Source: Rivularia sp. MS3
Lineage (GTDB): Bacteria; Cyanobacteriota; Cyanobacteriia; Cyanobacteriales; Nostocaceae
Direction: 5' to 3'
Assembly (NCBI GenBank): GCA_019192545.1
Contig: JAHCMI010000002.1
Location: 220,372 to 284,371 of the forward strand
Length of the DNA: 64,000 bases
In this document: positions 56,314-64,000 of the stretch, one piece after another
Layout: every line of letters starts with the position of its first letter
How positions within the stretch are numbered: position 1 is the first letter of the stretch
Notes under the pieces: model-generated
Databases searched by the model: none
Told to the model about the DNA's origin: nothing
Seen by the model: the letters and a program-made list of their open reading frames with translations, nothing else
Translations under genes and position numbers: made by a program

Positions 56314-57522
56314 CTAGCCCCTCAACTGTTTACTATCCAGTTTCTTAACCGCAGCCTTTGCATACAATCTGACTTTAGAATCATCATCATCACCAAGTTT
56401 TTCAAGATGAGTCAGAGCGCGTAAATCTCCTAATTCTCCCAAAGATGTTGCTAGTACCTGTTTTATCTGCGACTGATGCGTAATTTCTTGCTTGCTGTTA
56501 AGAAAGTCAATCAAAATTTCAGTAACATAAGATTTAAATTCTATTGATTCTTGTCTTCCCAAGACGGTAATAATTTCTTGAGCTAACGCAATATCGCTTG
56601 AGTAAAGAACTTCTTTTAAATAATCTAAGGCTAAAAAACTACTACTCCAATTCAAAGCCCGTACTGCTTCTTGTTTGAGAAATAAGGGAAAATTTTTAAA
56701 ATTCAAGACATCAGATAAAGCTTTCATCGCGGCTTCGTCTTTCATACAACCCATTGCTAATATTGCTTGCTGACAAACTTGTGAATCAAAATCGTATAGC
56801 AAAGGTTGGAGATGATTTACTAAATCAAATTCTTCTTTGAGATAGTCACGTACTTTTAAAGCGATAACTGCTTCTTTACGAACAGAAAAAGATGTATCTT
56901 GCAAAGCTTGAATAAATACCGGCATTAAATGCTTATGGTGAAAACTACCGAGGGCTTCAATAGCTGTAGCCCGCACTTCTGCGACAGCATCATTCACAAC
57001 CGAAAGTAAAGGTTCGATGACATCCGAGCGTCGAATTTGAGCTAGAGATTTTACTGCTAATAATCTGGATTTTTCTTCTTTAAGTAATTCAACTAAGCTA
57101 CTTATAGCAGGTTGTCCAATTTTTGCCAGGGTTTGGGCACTGGCGATCGCCAATTCTTCTTCTTGTGTCTTTTCAAGTAGTTTAACTAAGGATAAAACTA
57201 TTTGCGGTTCGTTGAATTCTCCCAAGATGCGAAGAGCAAACCAACGCATCTCTAATTCTGCCGATTCGTCTTCTAATATTTCCAGTAAGGGAGCGATCGC
57301 TGGTTTACCTATTTTGGGAAAAATCTTGGCTATATCCCATCTGGCTTGAAAATCCCCTACTTGCAGAATTTGCAATGCCATCGCCACAGCTTGTTCTAAT
57401 TCTTTATCTTCTACAGCCTCTGCGTTATTTTTCTTATCTAGTAGCTGCTGTAACTGCTGGTTAACTAGTATCCAATTCGCTTGTTTTACAGCATCCGCAA
57501 TTATGTCAAAATTTTTTAACAT
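56314..57522 (-). CDS. HEAT-repeat protein
   Basis: This protein of about 402 residues is made of HEAT-like helical repeats from about residue 65 to the end (WDIAKIFPKIGKPAIAPLLEIL, AIASAQTLAKIGQPAISSLVELL, ATAIEALGSFHHKHLMPVFIQAL). This family includes bilin lyase and scaffold proteins (CpcE/NblB-like) and general adaptors. There is no catalytic motif. I start at the ATG at 57522 rather than a TTG 12 bases upstream. It is divergent from nirA with 357 bases between, so a link to nitrate assimilation is possible but unproven. Confidence 0.8.
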   Translation of the reverse strand: MLKNFDIIADAVKQANWILVNQQLQQLLDKKNNAEAVEDKELEQAVAMALQILQVGDFQARWDIAKIFPKIGKPAIAPLLEILEDESAELEMRWFALRILGEFNEPQIVLSLVKLLEKTQEEELAIASAQTLAKIGQPAISSLVELLKEEKSRLLAVKSLAQIRRSDVIEPLLSVVNDAVAEVRATAIEALGSFHHKHLMPVFIQALQDTSFSVRKEAVIALKVRDYLKEEFDLVNHLQPLLYDFDSQVCQQAILAMGCMKDEAAMKALSDVLNFKNFPLFLKQEAVRALNWSSSFLALDYLKEVLYSSDIALAQEIITVLGRQESIEFKSYVTEILIDFLNSKQEITHQSQIKQVLATSLGELGDLRALTHLEKLGDDDDSKVRLYAKAAVKKLDSKQLRG

Positions 57523-57879
57523 TATAGATTGCAAAGTAAGAGTGTTGATTCCACCAAGTTCTTATTTCACTTTGTCATGGATTTAAGTATTTTCTAGCAG
57601 CTAAAGCAATATCTAATGCTCTTTTTCAATAACAAAATGCATATTTTGAATATAAATTATGCATTTTATGCAAAATGTTCTCTATAAAAATAGCAAATAG
57701 TTACGAGCGATACAAAAAAAACAATCTATTTATCGATTTAATAAGAACTTAACCAAGTAAAGATTGAAACACTTAAATTAATCATCTTGGGGCTGAAAAT
57801 ACTTGCTTAGATGTACGACTGTCGCAGTTGGTGCAGCCTTTGCCATAACTTAACCTTTGATTATTGAAGTAAACCAATC
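57523..57879. other. Divergent spacer upstream of nirA
   Basis: This contains the NtcA-like site listed separately, and probably the promoter of the HEAT-repeat gene. No gene. Confidence 0.45.
57700..57742 (+). promoter_or_regulatory. NtcA-like site and -10 box upstream of nirA
   Basis: GTT-N8-TAC at 57700-57713 differs by one base from the NtcA consensus GTA-N8-TAC. TTTAAT lies 23 bases further (57737-57742), close to the usual distance between an NtcA site and the -10 box. nirA is a classical NtcA target in cyanobacteria. Binding is not shown by sequence alone. Confidence 0.45.
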
Positions 57880-59424
57880 GTGTCTACTACCCAATCCCCT
57901 AAACCGGCAACTCTTAACAAGTTTGAAAAAATTAAAGCGGAAAAAGATGGATTAGACGTAAAAGACGAATTAGAGAATTTTGCCCAAATTGGTTGGGAAG
58001 CGATGGAAAAATCCGATTTAGAACATCGTCTTAAATGGGTAGGAGTTTTTTATCGTCCCGTGACACCAGGTAAGTTCATGTTGCGGATGCGAACACCCAA
58101 CGGTATCTTATCTAGCAGCCAGCTGCGCGTACTTGCCGAGATTGTGCAGCGTTACGGTGCTGATGGTAGTGCCGACATTACAACTCGTCAAAATATTCAG
58201 TTGCGGGGAGTTCGTCTCGAAGACATACCGGATATATTCCGTCGTTTGGATGGAGCAGAAATGACTTCCATGCAGTCGGGGATGGATAATGTCCGTAATA
58301 TTACTGGTTCGCCAGTTGCGGGAATTGATGGTTCAGAACTCATTGATACCCGCGAATTGGTGCAGAAAGTCCAAGACATGATTACCAACAGTGGTAAAGG
58401 TAATTATGCATTTACCAATCTTCCCCGAAAATTTAATATTGCTATTGAAGGTGGACGGGATAACTCGGTTCATGCTGAAATAAACGATATTGCTTTTGTT
58501 CCAGCTTATAAAAACGAAAAATTAGGATTCAATGTTTTAGTTGGTGGTTTTTTCTCAGCAAAACGCTGTGAAGCTGCGATACCGTTGAATGCTTGGGTGC
58601 CTCCCAACGATGATGTTGTGGATTTATGTCAAGCGATTTTATCTGTGTATCGGGATAACGGTTCCCGTGCTAATCGTCAAAAATCTCGTTTAATGTGGTT
58701 GATTGATGAATTGGGAACTGATAAATTCCGTTCAATGGTTGAACAAGAATTTGGACGTACTTTAGAAAGTGCAGCCGAAAAAGATGAAATCGACTGGGAA
58801 AAAAGGGATTGCATCGGTATTAACAAACAAAAGCAACCGAGTTTAAATTATCTTGGCTTGCATGTTCCTGTGGGGAGGCTTCATGCTCAAGATATGTTCG
58901 ATTTAGCGCGTTTAGCAGAAGTTTACGGTAGTTGTGAAGTTCGTTTAACTGTCGAGCAAAATGTGATTATTCCGAATATTCTTGATGAAAATTTGTCAGA
59001 TTTTCTTACCGAGCCTTTGCTAGAAAAATTTTCTATTAATCCCCAACCTTTAGAAAGAGCATTGGTATCGTGTACTGGCTCGCAATTTTGTAACTTTGCA
59101 TTAGTCGAAACTAAAAATAGAGCTTTAGCTTTAGCTAAACAGTTAGATGCAGAATTAGAAATACCAAACCCTGTAAGAATTCATTGGACAGGATGTCCTA
59201 ACTCTTGCGGACAGCCTCAAGTAGCCGATATTGGTTTAATGGGGACTAAAGTCCGTAAAGATGGCAAAACAGTTGAAGGGGTGGACTTATACATGGGCGG
59301 CAAAGTAGGCAAAGATGCCGAATTAGGAACTTGCGTGAACAAAGGTATTCCTTGCGACGAGCTTAATACTGTCTTAAGGCGTATATTAATAGAATCTTTT
59401 GCCGCAAAACCAAAGCATAATTAG
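57880..59424 (+). CDS. nirA: Ferredoxin-nitrite reductase
   Basis: This 514-residue enzyme reduces nitrite to ammonium with ferredoxin, on the cytoplasmic side of the thylakoid. Siroheme/4Fe-4S cysteines are Cys398 and Cys404 (CTGSQFC) and Cys439 and Cys443 (TGCPNSCGQPQ). Other blocks are KFMLRMRTPNGILSS, DITTRQNIQLRG and YAFTNLPRKFNIAIEGG. The start is GTG at 57880, giving MSTTQSPKPATLNKFEK. It has no C-terminal ferredoxin fusion. nrtP follows 254 bases downstream. Confidence 0.97.
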   Translation: MSTTQSPKPATLNKFEKIKAEKDGLDVKDELENFAQIGWEAMEKSDLEHRLKWVGVFYRPVTPGKFMLRMRTPNGILSSSQLRVLAEIVQRYGADGSADITTRQNIQLRGVRLEDIPDIFRRLDGAEMTSMQSGMDNVRNITGSPVAGIDGSELIDTRELVQKVQDMITNSGKGNYAFTNLPRKFNIAIEGGRDNSVHAEINDIAFVPAYKNEKLGFNVLVGGFFSAKRCEAAIPLNAWVPPNDDVVDLCQAILSVYRDNGSRANRQKSRLMWLIDELGTDKFRSMVEQEFGRTLESAAEKDEIDWEKRDCIGINKQKQPSLNYLGLHVPVGRLHAQDMFDLARLAEVYGSCEVRLTVEQNVIIPNILDENLSDFLTEPLLEKFSINPQPLERALVSCTGSQFCNFALVETKNRALALAKQLDAELEIPNPVRIHWTGCPNSCGQPQVADIGLMGTKVRKDGKTVEGVDLYMGGKVGKDAELGTCVNKGIPCDELNTVLRRILIESFAAKPKHN

Positions 59425-59678
59425 TTTTTTGTAGCTAATTAATGGGTAAGTATAGTTAGTAATTATGTTGAGCGAAGCGTTTCAATTGTTACAGTAATTT
59501 GTGACGTTAACAGACATAATTAATTTCAACCCGACGCATGAAAATAAGCAAAATCGAAAGCTAATTTCGATATCAAAATTCCCATTCCATAACTATCTGA
59601 CAATCTGCTTCAAAGCATTTGTGTTGTCAATACTAAACCTAAAAGTAAATCTTACTGCGAACTATTAAGAGGATTACA

Positions 59679-61223
59679 ATGCTTGGAGAATTATTATCTT
59701 TTCGTGGCAGGTACAAAATCCTGCATATGACTTGGTTTGCTTTCTTTCTTTCATTTTTTGTTTGGTTTAACCTGGCTCCGTTAGCAACACAGGTAAAAGC
59801 AGATTTCGGTTTGGAAGTAAGTCAGATAAGAACCCTAGCAATTTGTAACGTTGCTTTGACGGTTCCGGCGCGAATCATTATCGGCATGTTACTAGATAGA
59901 TTCGGTCCTAGAATTACTTATTCTCTGTTGCTTATTTATGCAGCGATTCCCTGTATAGCATTTGCTAGCGCTCAAAATTTTACACAGCTAGTAATTAGCC
60001 GTTTGGCATTAAGTATTGTGGGTGCGGGATTTGTAATTGGTATCCGCATGGTTGCAGAATGGTTTCCTCCTAAAGAGATTGGTTTAGCTGAAGGAATCTA
60101 TGGAGGTTGGGGTAATTTTGGTTCGGCTGCTGCTGCTTTCACTTTACCTACAATTGGTGCATTCTTAGCTTTTGGAGCGGTTGATACTCTTAACTGGAGA
60201 CTGTGTATTGCTGGCAGTGGTATTGTTGCTGCTCTGTATGGAATTCTGTATTTTTTCAGCGTACAGGATCATCCTCCTGGAAAAGTCTATCAAAAGCCTA
60301 AGAATGCTAGAGGCTTAGAAGTAACCAGCGTGCGCGATTTCTGGTTCTTGATGTTAATGAACTTGCCTCTAACCGGTATTTTAATGGTTCTGGCTTGGCG
60401 TTTGAAAAAGGTTGGTTTATACGGTGACGGTACTCTGTTATTAGTATTGGCAGCATTAGCAGGTTTATACTTGTTCCAGGCTTATAACTGTTGGGTTGTA
60501 AACAAAGATTTGCTTTCAGGTAAGAAAAAGTATCCTGCAAAAGACCGTTACAGTTTTTCTCAAGTTGCGATTCTAGAATTAACCTACATTGTAAACTTTG
60601 GTTCAGAATTAGCTGTAGTTTCCATGCTTCCAGCGTTTTTTGAAGGAACATTTTCTTTAAATCCAGCTTTGGCGGGAATGATTGCTTCTAGCTATGCTTT
60701 CATGAACCTGGTATCTCGTCCTGGTGGTGGCTTAATTTCAGATAGACTGGGTAGCCGCAGAATAACTATGGCAGTTCTGACTGCTGGTATGGGCATAGGC
60801 TATATGATTTTCGGAACAGTAGGCAGCGCTTGGTGGCTACCGTTAGCTATCTTATTGGTTATGACCTGTTCTTTCTTCGTACAAGCTGGAGAGGGTTCCA
60901 CATTTGCAATTGTTCCGTTAGTCAAGCGTCGCGTTACCGGTCAAATTGCAGGTAATGTTGGAGCTTATGGTAATGTTGGTGCGGTTGCCTATTTAACTAT
61001 CTTCAGTTTGTTACCAGAGTGGTTAAGCGGTGGTGGAGAAGTGACTCCGGCGGTTATCGCTCAATCGAATACAGTCTTTTTCCAGATGATGGGTATTGCG
61101 GCTTTGATAGTTGCTTTCTTATGCTGGTTCTTCTTGAAAGAACCCGAAGGTTCCTTTGCCGATCATCATGAAGGAGAAGAACAGTACTCTGAAGTGATAA
61201 TCGAACCTAAAGGAATTCATTAA
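59679..61223 (+). CDS. nrtP: Nitrate/nitrite transporter NrtP (MFS type)
   Basis: This 514-residue major facilitator protein has about twelve membrane helices and imports nitrate and nitrite at the plasma membrane. Family markers are LAPLATQVKADFGLEVSQIRTLAICNVALTVPARIIIGMLLDRFGPR at about residues 33-79, GIYGGWGNFGSAAAAF (nitrate signature 1 type), and GQIAGNVGAYGNVGAVAYLT (signature 2 type). This is the NrtP/NapA uptake system, in place of the NrtABCD ABC transporter of many freshwater strains. A strong terminator follows. Confidence 0.96.
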   Translation: MLGELLSFRGRYKILHMTWFAFFLSFFVWFNLAPLATQVKADFGLEVSQIRTLAICNVALTVPARIIIGMLLDRFGPRITYSLLLIYAAIPCIAFASAQNFTQLVISRLALSIVGAGFVIGIRMVAEWFPPKEIGLAEGIYGGWGNFGSAAAAFTLPTIGAFLAFGAVDTLNWRLCIAGSGIVAALYGILYFFSVQDHPPGKVYQKPKNARGLEVTSVRDFWFLMLMNLPLTGILMVLAWRLKKVGLYGDGTLLLVLAALAGLYLFQAYNCWVVNKDLLSGKKKYPAKDRYSFSQVAILELTYIVNFGSELAVVSMLPAFFEGTFSLNPALAGMIASSYAFMNLVSRPGGGLISDRLGSRRITMAVLTAGMGIGYMIFGTVGSAWWLPLAILLVMTCSFFVQAGEGSTFAIVPLVKRRVTGQIAGNVGAYGNVGAVAYLTIFSLLPEWLSGGGEVTPAVIAQSNTVFFQMMGIAALIVAFLCWFFLKEPEGSFADHHEGEEQYSEVIIEPKGIH

Positions 61224-61243
61224 GAATTTAGTGTGTTTGACTT

Positions 61244-61287
61244 AAGGAATCGATAAAAGATAGTTTATTTATCGATTCCTTTTTTTT
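61244..61287 (+). terminator. Rho-independent terminator after nrtP
   Basis: AAGGAATCGATAAA pairs perfectly with TTTATCGATTCCTT over 14 bp, followed by eight T. It lies 20 bases after the nrtP stop codon and so should end most nirA-nrtP transcripts before narB. Confidence 0.9.
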
Positions 61288-61603
61288 AGATTTTAGATGT
61301 GAAATCTGGTCAGGTGTAAGTAAGTCGCTATGAGATATAAATTAAAACGATATTTTGTACAGTCTTCAAGTCTTATAGGCAGTTAAATATTCGCACAAAA
61401 AACTTTGTAAGGTGCGTTCAATCAGCAATAATATATAAATTACAACTATATTTTATATAGGTTTTACGCATCAAAATCAACTAAAATATTAACAAATAAA
61501 AAGTCTTGTTGGGTGTATAAAACCCTTGATAAGATAATCAAGTTTATAATTTATACAGGTTTTAAAGTATCATTCATAATTAGAATATTAATAAAACAAA
61601 CAT
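61288..61603. other. Spacer between nrtP terminator and narB
   Basis: This AT-rich spacer has no gene. It should include a narB promoter if the terminator works, but I found no convincing NtcA site. Confidence 0.35.
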
Positions 61604-61671
61604 GGTGCGTTACGGTATTCTCTAGCTGCTAATTTTTTAACCACATTTATTAGTGCCGTAACACACCCTAC
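61604..61671. repeat. GGTGCGTTACG...CACACCCTAC element, copy H
   Basis: It starts GGTGCGTTACGGTATTC and ends GTGCCGTAACACACCCTAC. It lies between the nrtP terminator and narB, 66 bases before the narB start. Confidence 0.75.
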
Positions 61672-61737
61672 AGCATATGTTTTGCAAAAGTTATTAGGTA
61701 AAATAATTTTTTGATTTTAATAACCCCTAATTAAAAT

Positions 61738-64000
61738 ATGTCTGACTCAGTTAAAACGCTTTGTCCTTATTGTGGAGTTGGGTGCGGTTTAGAAGTCTCT
61801 CCTCCGGCAAGTTCGGGACGTGCAACTCATCGAGATGGTCAAGGTAATCCAATTTGGAAAGTAGTTGGAGATAAAAGCCATCCTTCATCAAAAGGTATGG
61901 TCTGCGTCAAGGGGGCTACCGTTACAGAGTCTCTCGATAAAAATCGCCTCAAATACCCAATGATGCGAGATACTTTGTCAGAATCTTTCCGGAAAGTCAG
62001 TTGGGATGAAGCTTTTAATAGAATTGTTGAGCGCATTCAAAATACTCTTCAAAGTCGCGGTGATTCACATGGCATCTGTATGTATGGTTCCGGTCAGTTT
62101 CAAACCGAGGACTATTATATTGCCCAAAAGTTAATCAAAGGCTGTTTGGGAACTAATAATTTTGATGCTAATTCTCGCTTGTGTATGTCTTCAGCAGTTG
62201 CAGGCTATATGCAAAGCTTCGGTGCTGATGGCCCACCTTGTTGTTATGAAGATTTAGAATTAACCGATTGTGCCTTTTTAATTGGTACAAATACCGCTGA
62301 ATGCCACCCAATTGTTTTTAACCGTTTGCGAAAGCATCACAAACGAAATCGCAACGTCAAAATGATAGTTGTAGATCCACGTCGCACGCAAACCGCAGAA
62401 GTTGCCGATCTACATTTAGCTATTAAACCCGGAACAGATATCGACTTACTCAACGGTATTGCTCATTTATTGATGCGTTGGGGTGCCTTTGATAGCTTGT
62501 TTATCGATGAATGTACTCAAGGATTCTCTAATTATGCTGGAGTGATTCACCATTATCCCCCAGAAATAGTTTCGCAAAAATGCGGTATTGACATCGATCA
62601 ACTCGAACAAGCTGCTCGTTACTGGGCTGAATCTAAAAAAGTTCTGTCTTTGTGGTCAATGGGGATTAATCAATCTTCTGAAGGCACTGCAAAAGTACGT
62701 ACTTTAATTAACCTGCATTTGATGACGGGAAATATTTGCAAGCCAGGTGCTGGACCATTTTCCCTTACCGGACAACCTAATGCAATGGGTGGTAGGGAAG
62801 CCGGAGGTTTAGCTCATATTCTTCCCGGATATCGTTCTGTGAAAAATGCCCAACATCGAGCCGAGGTAGAAAAAATTTGGAGTTTGAATCCAGGACAGAT
62901 TTCTCGTTTTCCCGGTCGCGATGCATGGAGTATGATAACTGGATTGGAAACTGGTGATGTTGATTTATTATGGATTGCGGCAACGAACCCAGCAGTAAGT
63001 ATGCCAGATTTGCAGCGAACTAAAGCTGCTTTACTTAAATCTCCCTTCACCATTTATCAAGACGCTTATTATCCTACCGAAACTTCTGCTTACGCTCACC
63101 TTCTATTACCCGCAGCCCAATGGGGTGAAAAAACTGGAACAATGACCAATTCAGAACGAGTTGTGACTTTGTGTCCCAAATTTAGAGAACCACCAGGTGT
63201 TGCCAAAGCTGATTGGGAAATATTCGCCGAAGTCGGTCTTCGTCTTGGTTTTCAAGAAAAATTTGCCTTTGACAATTCAGCCGCAGTCCATGCCGAATTT
63301 GTCAAATTAACTCGCGATCGCCCTTGCGATATGGGAGAAATCAGTCACGAAAATTTGGCAAGTAACGGCCCAATGCAGTGGTACGACACTCAAAAAGCAG
63401 AAATCGAAATCGAAGAAAACGATTCTGGTTTTTTCTCATCTTTATTAAAAAATTTCACTAAACAAGAACCACTTCAAGGAAAGCGTCTTTATACAGATTT
63501 ACGCTTTCATACCTCAGATGGAAGGGCTAAATTCGCGGCTTATCATTCTCGCGGATTAGCAGAACCATCTTGTCAAGAGTATCCTTTTATTCTTACCGTT
63601 GGAAGATTATACGGTCATTGGCACACCCAAACCCGTACTGGAAGAATTGAGAAAATTGTAAAAATGCACCCTCATCCTTTTATCGAAATTCATCCCCGAG
63701 ACGCGGATAAATTAAATATTGCAGAAGGAGATTGGGTAGAAATCAAATCTCGTCGGGGAACGGCTAAATTTCCTGCCAAAATAACTAAGGCGATCGCACC
63801 CAAAACTGTATTCGTTCCCATGCATTGGGGAGCTTTGTGGGCTGACAACGCCGAAGCAAACAGCCTTACCCATCCTGAAGCTTGTCCAATATCTTTAGAA
63901 CCAGAACTTAAAGCTTGTGCAGTACAGTTAATACCAGTTACTTCATCCCTACCGGAACCGCGCACAGTGCCGCTAATTTCTAATTATGGGGGTGTAGTGC
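61738..64000 (+). CDS. narB: Ferredoxin-dependent nitrate reductase NarB (3' end cut off)
   Basis: About 754 codons are visible and the frame is still open at the window edge. This molybdopterin enzyme reduces nitrate to nitrite, which NirA then uses. The N-terminal 4Fe-4S cluster uses Cys9, Cys12, Cys16 (CPYCGVGC) and Cys56 (GMVCVKGA). The molybdopterin domains contain [48 protein letters not shown] and [28 protein letters not shown]. The ATG at 61738 is used. Family length is roughly 730-760 residues, so the stop must lie very close outside the window. Confidence 0.95.
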   Translation, partial: MSDSVKTLCPYCGVGCGLEVSPPASSGRATHRDGQGNPIWKVVGDKSHPSSKGMVCVKGATVTESLDKNRLKYPMMRDTLSESFRKVSWDEAFNRIVERIQNTLQSRGDSHGICMYGSGQFQTEDYYIAQKLIKGCLGTNNFDANSRLCMSSAVAGYMQSFGADGPPCCYEDLELTDCAFLIGTNTAECHPIVFNRLRKHHKRNRNVKMIVVDPRRTQTAEVADLHLAIKPGTDIDLLNGIAHLLMRWGAFDSLFIDECTQGFSNYAGVIHHYPPEIVSQKCGIDIDQLEQAARYWAESKKVLSLWSMGINQSSEGTAKVRTLINLHLMTGNICKPGAGPFSLTGQPNAMGGREAGGLAHILPGYRSVKNAQHRAEVEKIWSLNPGQISRFPGRDAWSMITGLETGDVDLLWIAATNPAVSMPDLQRTKAALLKSPFTIYQDAYYPTETSAYAHLLLPAAQWGEKTGTMTNSERVVTLCPKFREPPGVAKADWEIFAEVGLRLGFQEKFAFDNSAAVHAEFVKLTRDRPCDMGEISHENLASNGPMQWYDTQKAEIEIEENDSGFFSSLLKNFTKQEPLQGKRLYTDLRFHTSDGRAKFAAYHSRGLAEPSCQEYPFILTVGRLYGHWHTQTRTGRIEKIVKMHPHPFIEIHPRDADKLNIAEGDWVEIKSRRGTAKFPAKITKAIAPKTVFVPMHWGALWADNAEANSLTHPEACPISLEPELKACAVQLIPVTSSLPEPRTVPLISNYGGVV

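Overview
The window is a chromosomal segment of a cyanobacterium, most likely a filamentous, heterocyst-forming type (Nostocales, possibly Rivularia/Calothrix-like; this placement is inference). Evidence: a phycobilisome gene (apcD), cyanobacterial glutathione reductase, DUF3038/DUF4335 and FHA-PBP genes, many HIP1-type GCGATCGC sites, AT-rich spacers packed with heptanucleotide STRR arrays and small palindromic elements, and a nirA-nrtP-narB nitrate cluster.

Layout. 0-2.1 kb: groES (minus) with CIRCE and K-box, a long empty spacer, and a LuxR-type response regulator. 2.4-5.5 kb: sulfate uptake genes sbpA-cysT-cysW (minus), with no cysA visible. 6-10 kb: accessory genes (DUF99, an M28 peptidase, a chimeric TrpF-like gene, a DUF6745-like gene) among gene remnants and repeats. 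10.4-16 kb: housekeeping genes (asnS, an RsbW-like kinase, rlmD, apcD). 16-17.2 kb: gene-poor, with two strong hairpins. 17.2-25 kb: two tandem glutathione-reductase-like genes, an esterase, hisC, an unknown conserved gene and a GNAT. 26-31 kb: a CyaC-type two-component adenylate cyclase, a TonB-like protein and tRNA-Gly(UCC). 31.3-35.4 kb: the pstS-pstC-pstA-pstB phosphate transporter (minus). 36-43 kb: bioY-lspA, a secreted repeat protein, an FHA-fused class A PBP, and the overlapping DUF3038-DUF4335 pair. 44-46 kb: apt, an orphan DppB-like permease and a small protein. 46-52.4 kb: purL-purF (minus), flanked by the two densest repeat clusters. 52.4-57.5 kb: a twin-protease/TPR protein and a HEAT-repeat protein. 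57.9-64 kb: nirA, nrtP and narB (cut by the window end).

How the genes work together: three nutrient systems dominate (sulfate, phosphate and nitrate uptake or reduction), each with its own expected control. I see a PHO-box-like element at pstS and an NtcA-like site at nirA. The rest is scattered housekeeping. I do not see a phage, CRISPR array or complete transposase gene. The most unusual material is non-coding or chimeric: repeat arrays translated inside purL and cysT, a nested miniature element with an 11-bp direct duplication, a TrpF with a replaced C-terminus, a gene remnant with a homopolymer frameshift, a candidate minus-strand small RNA, and a terminator plus repeat element between nrtP and narB.
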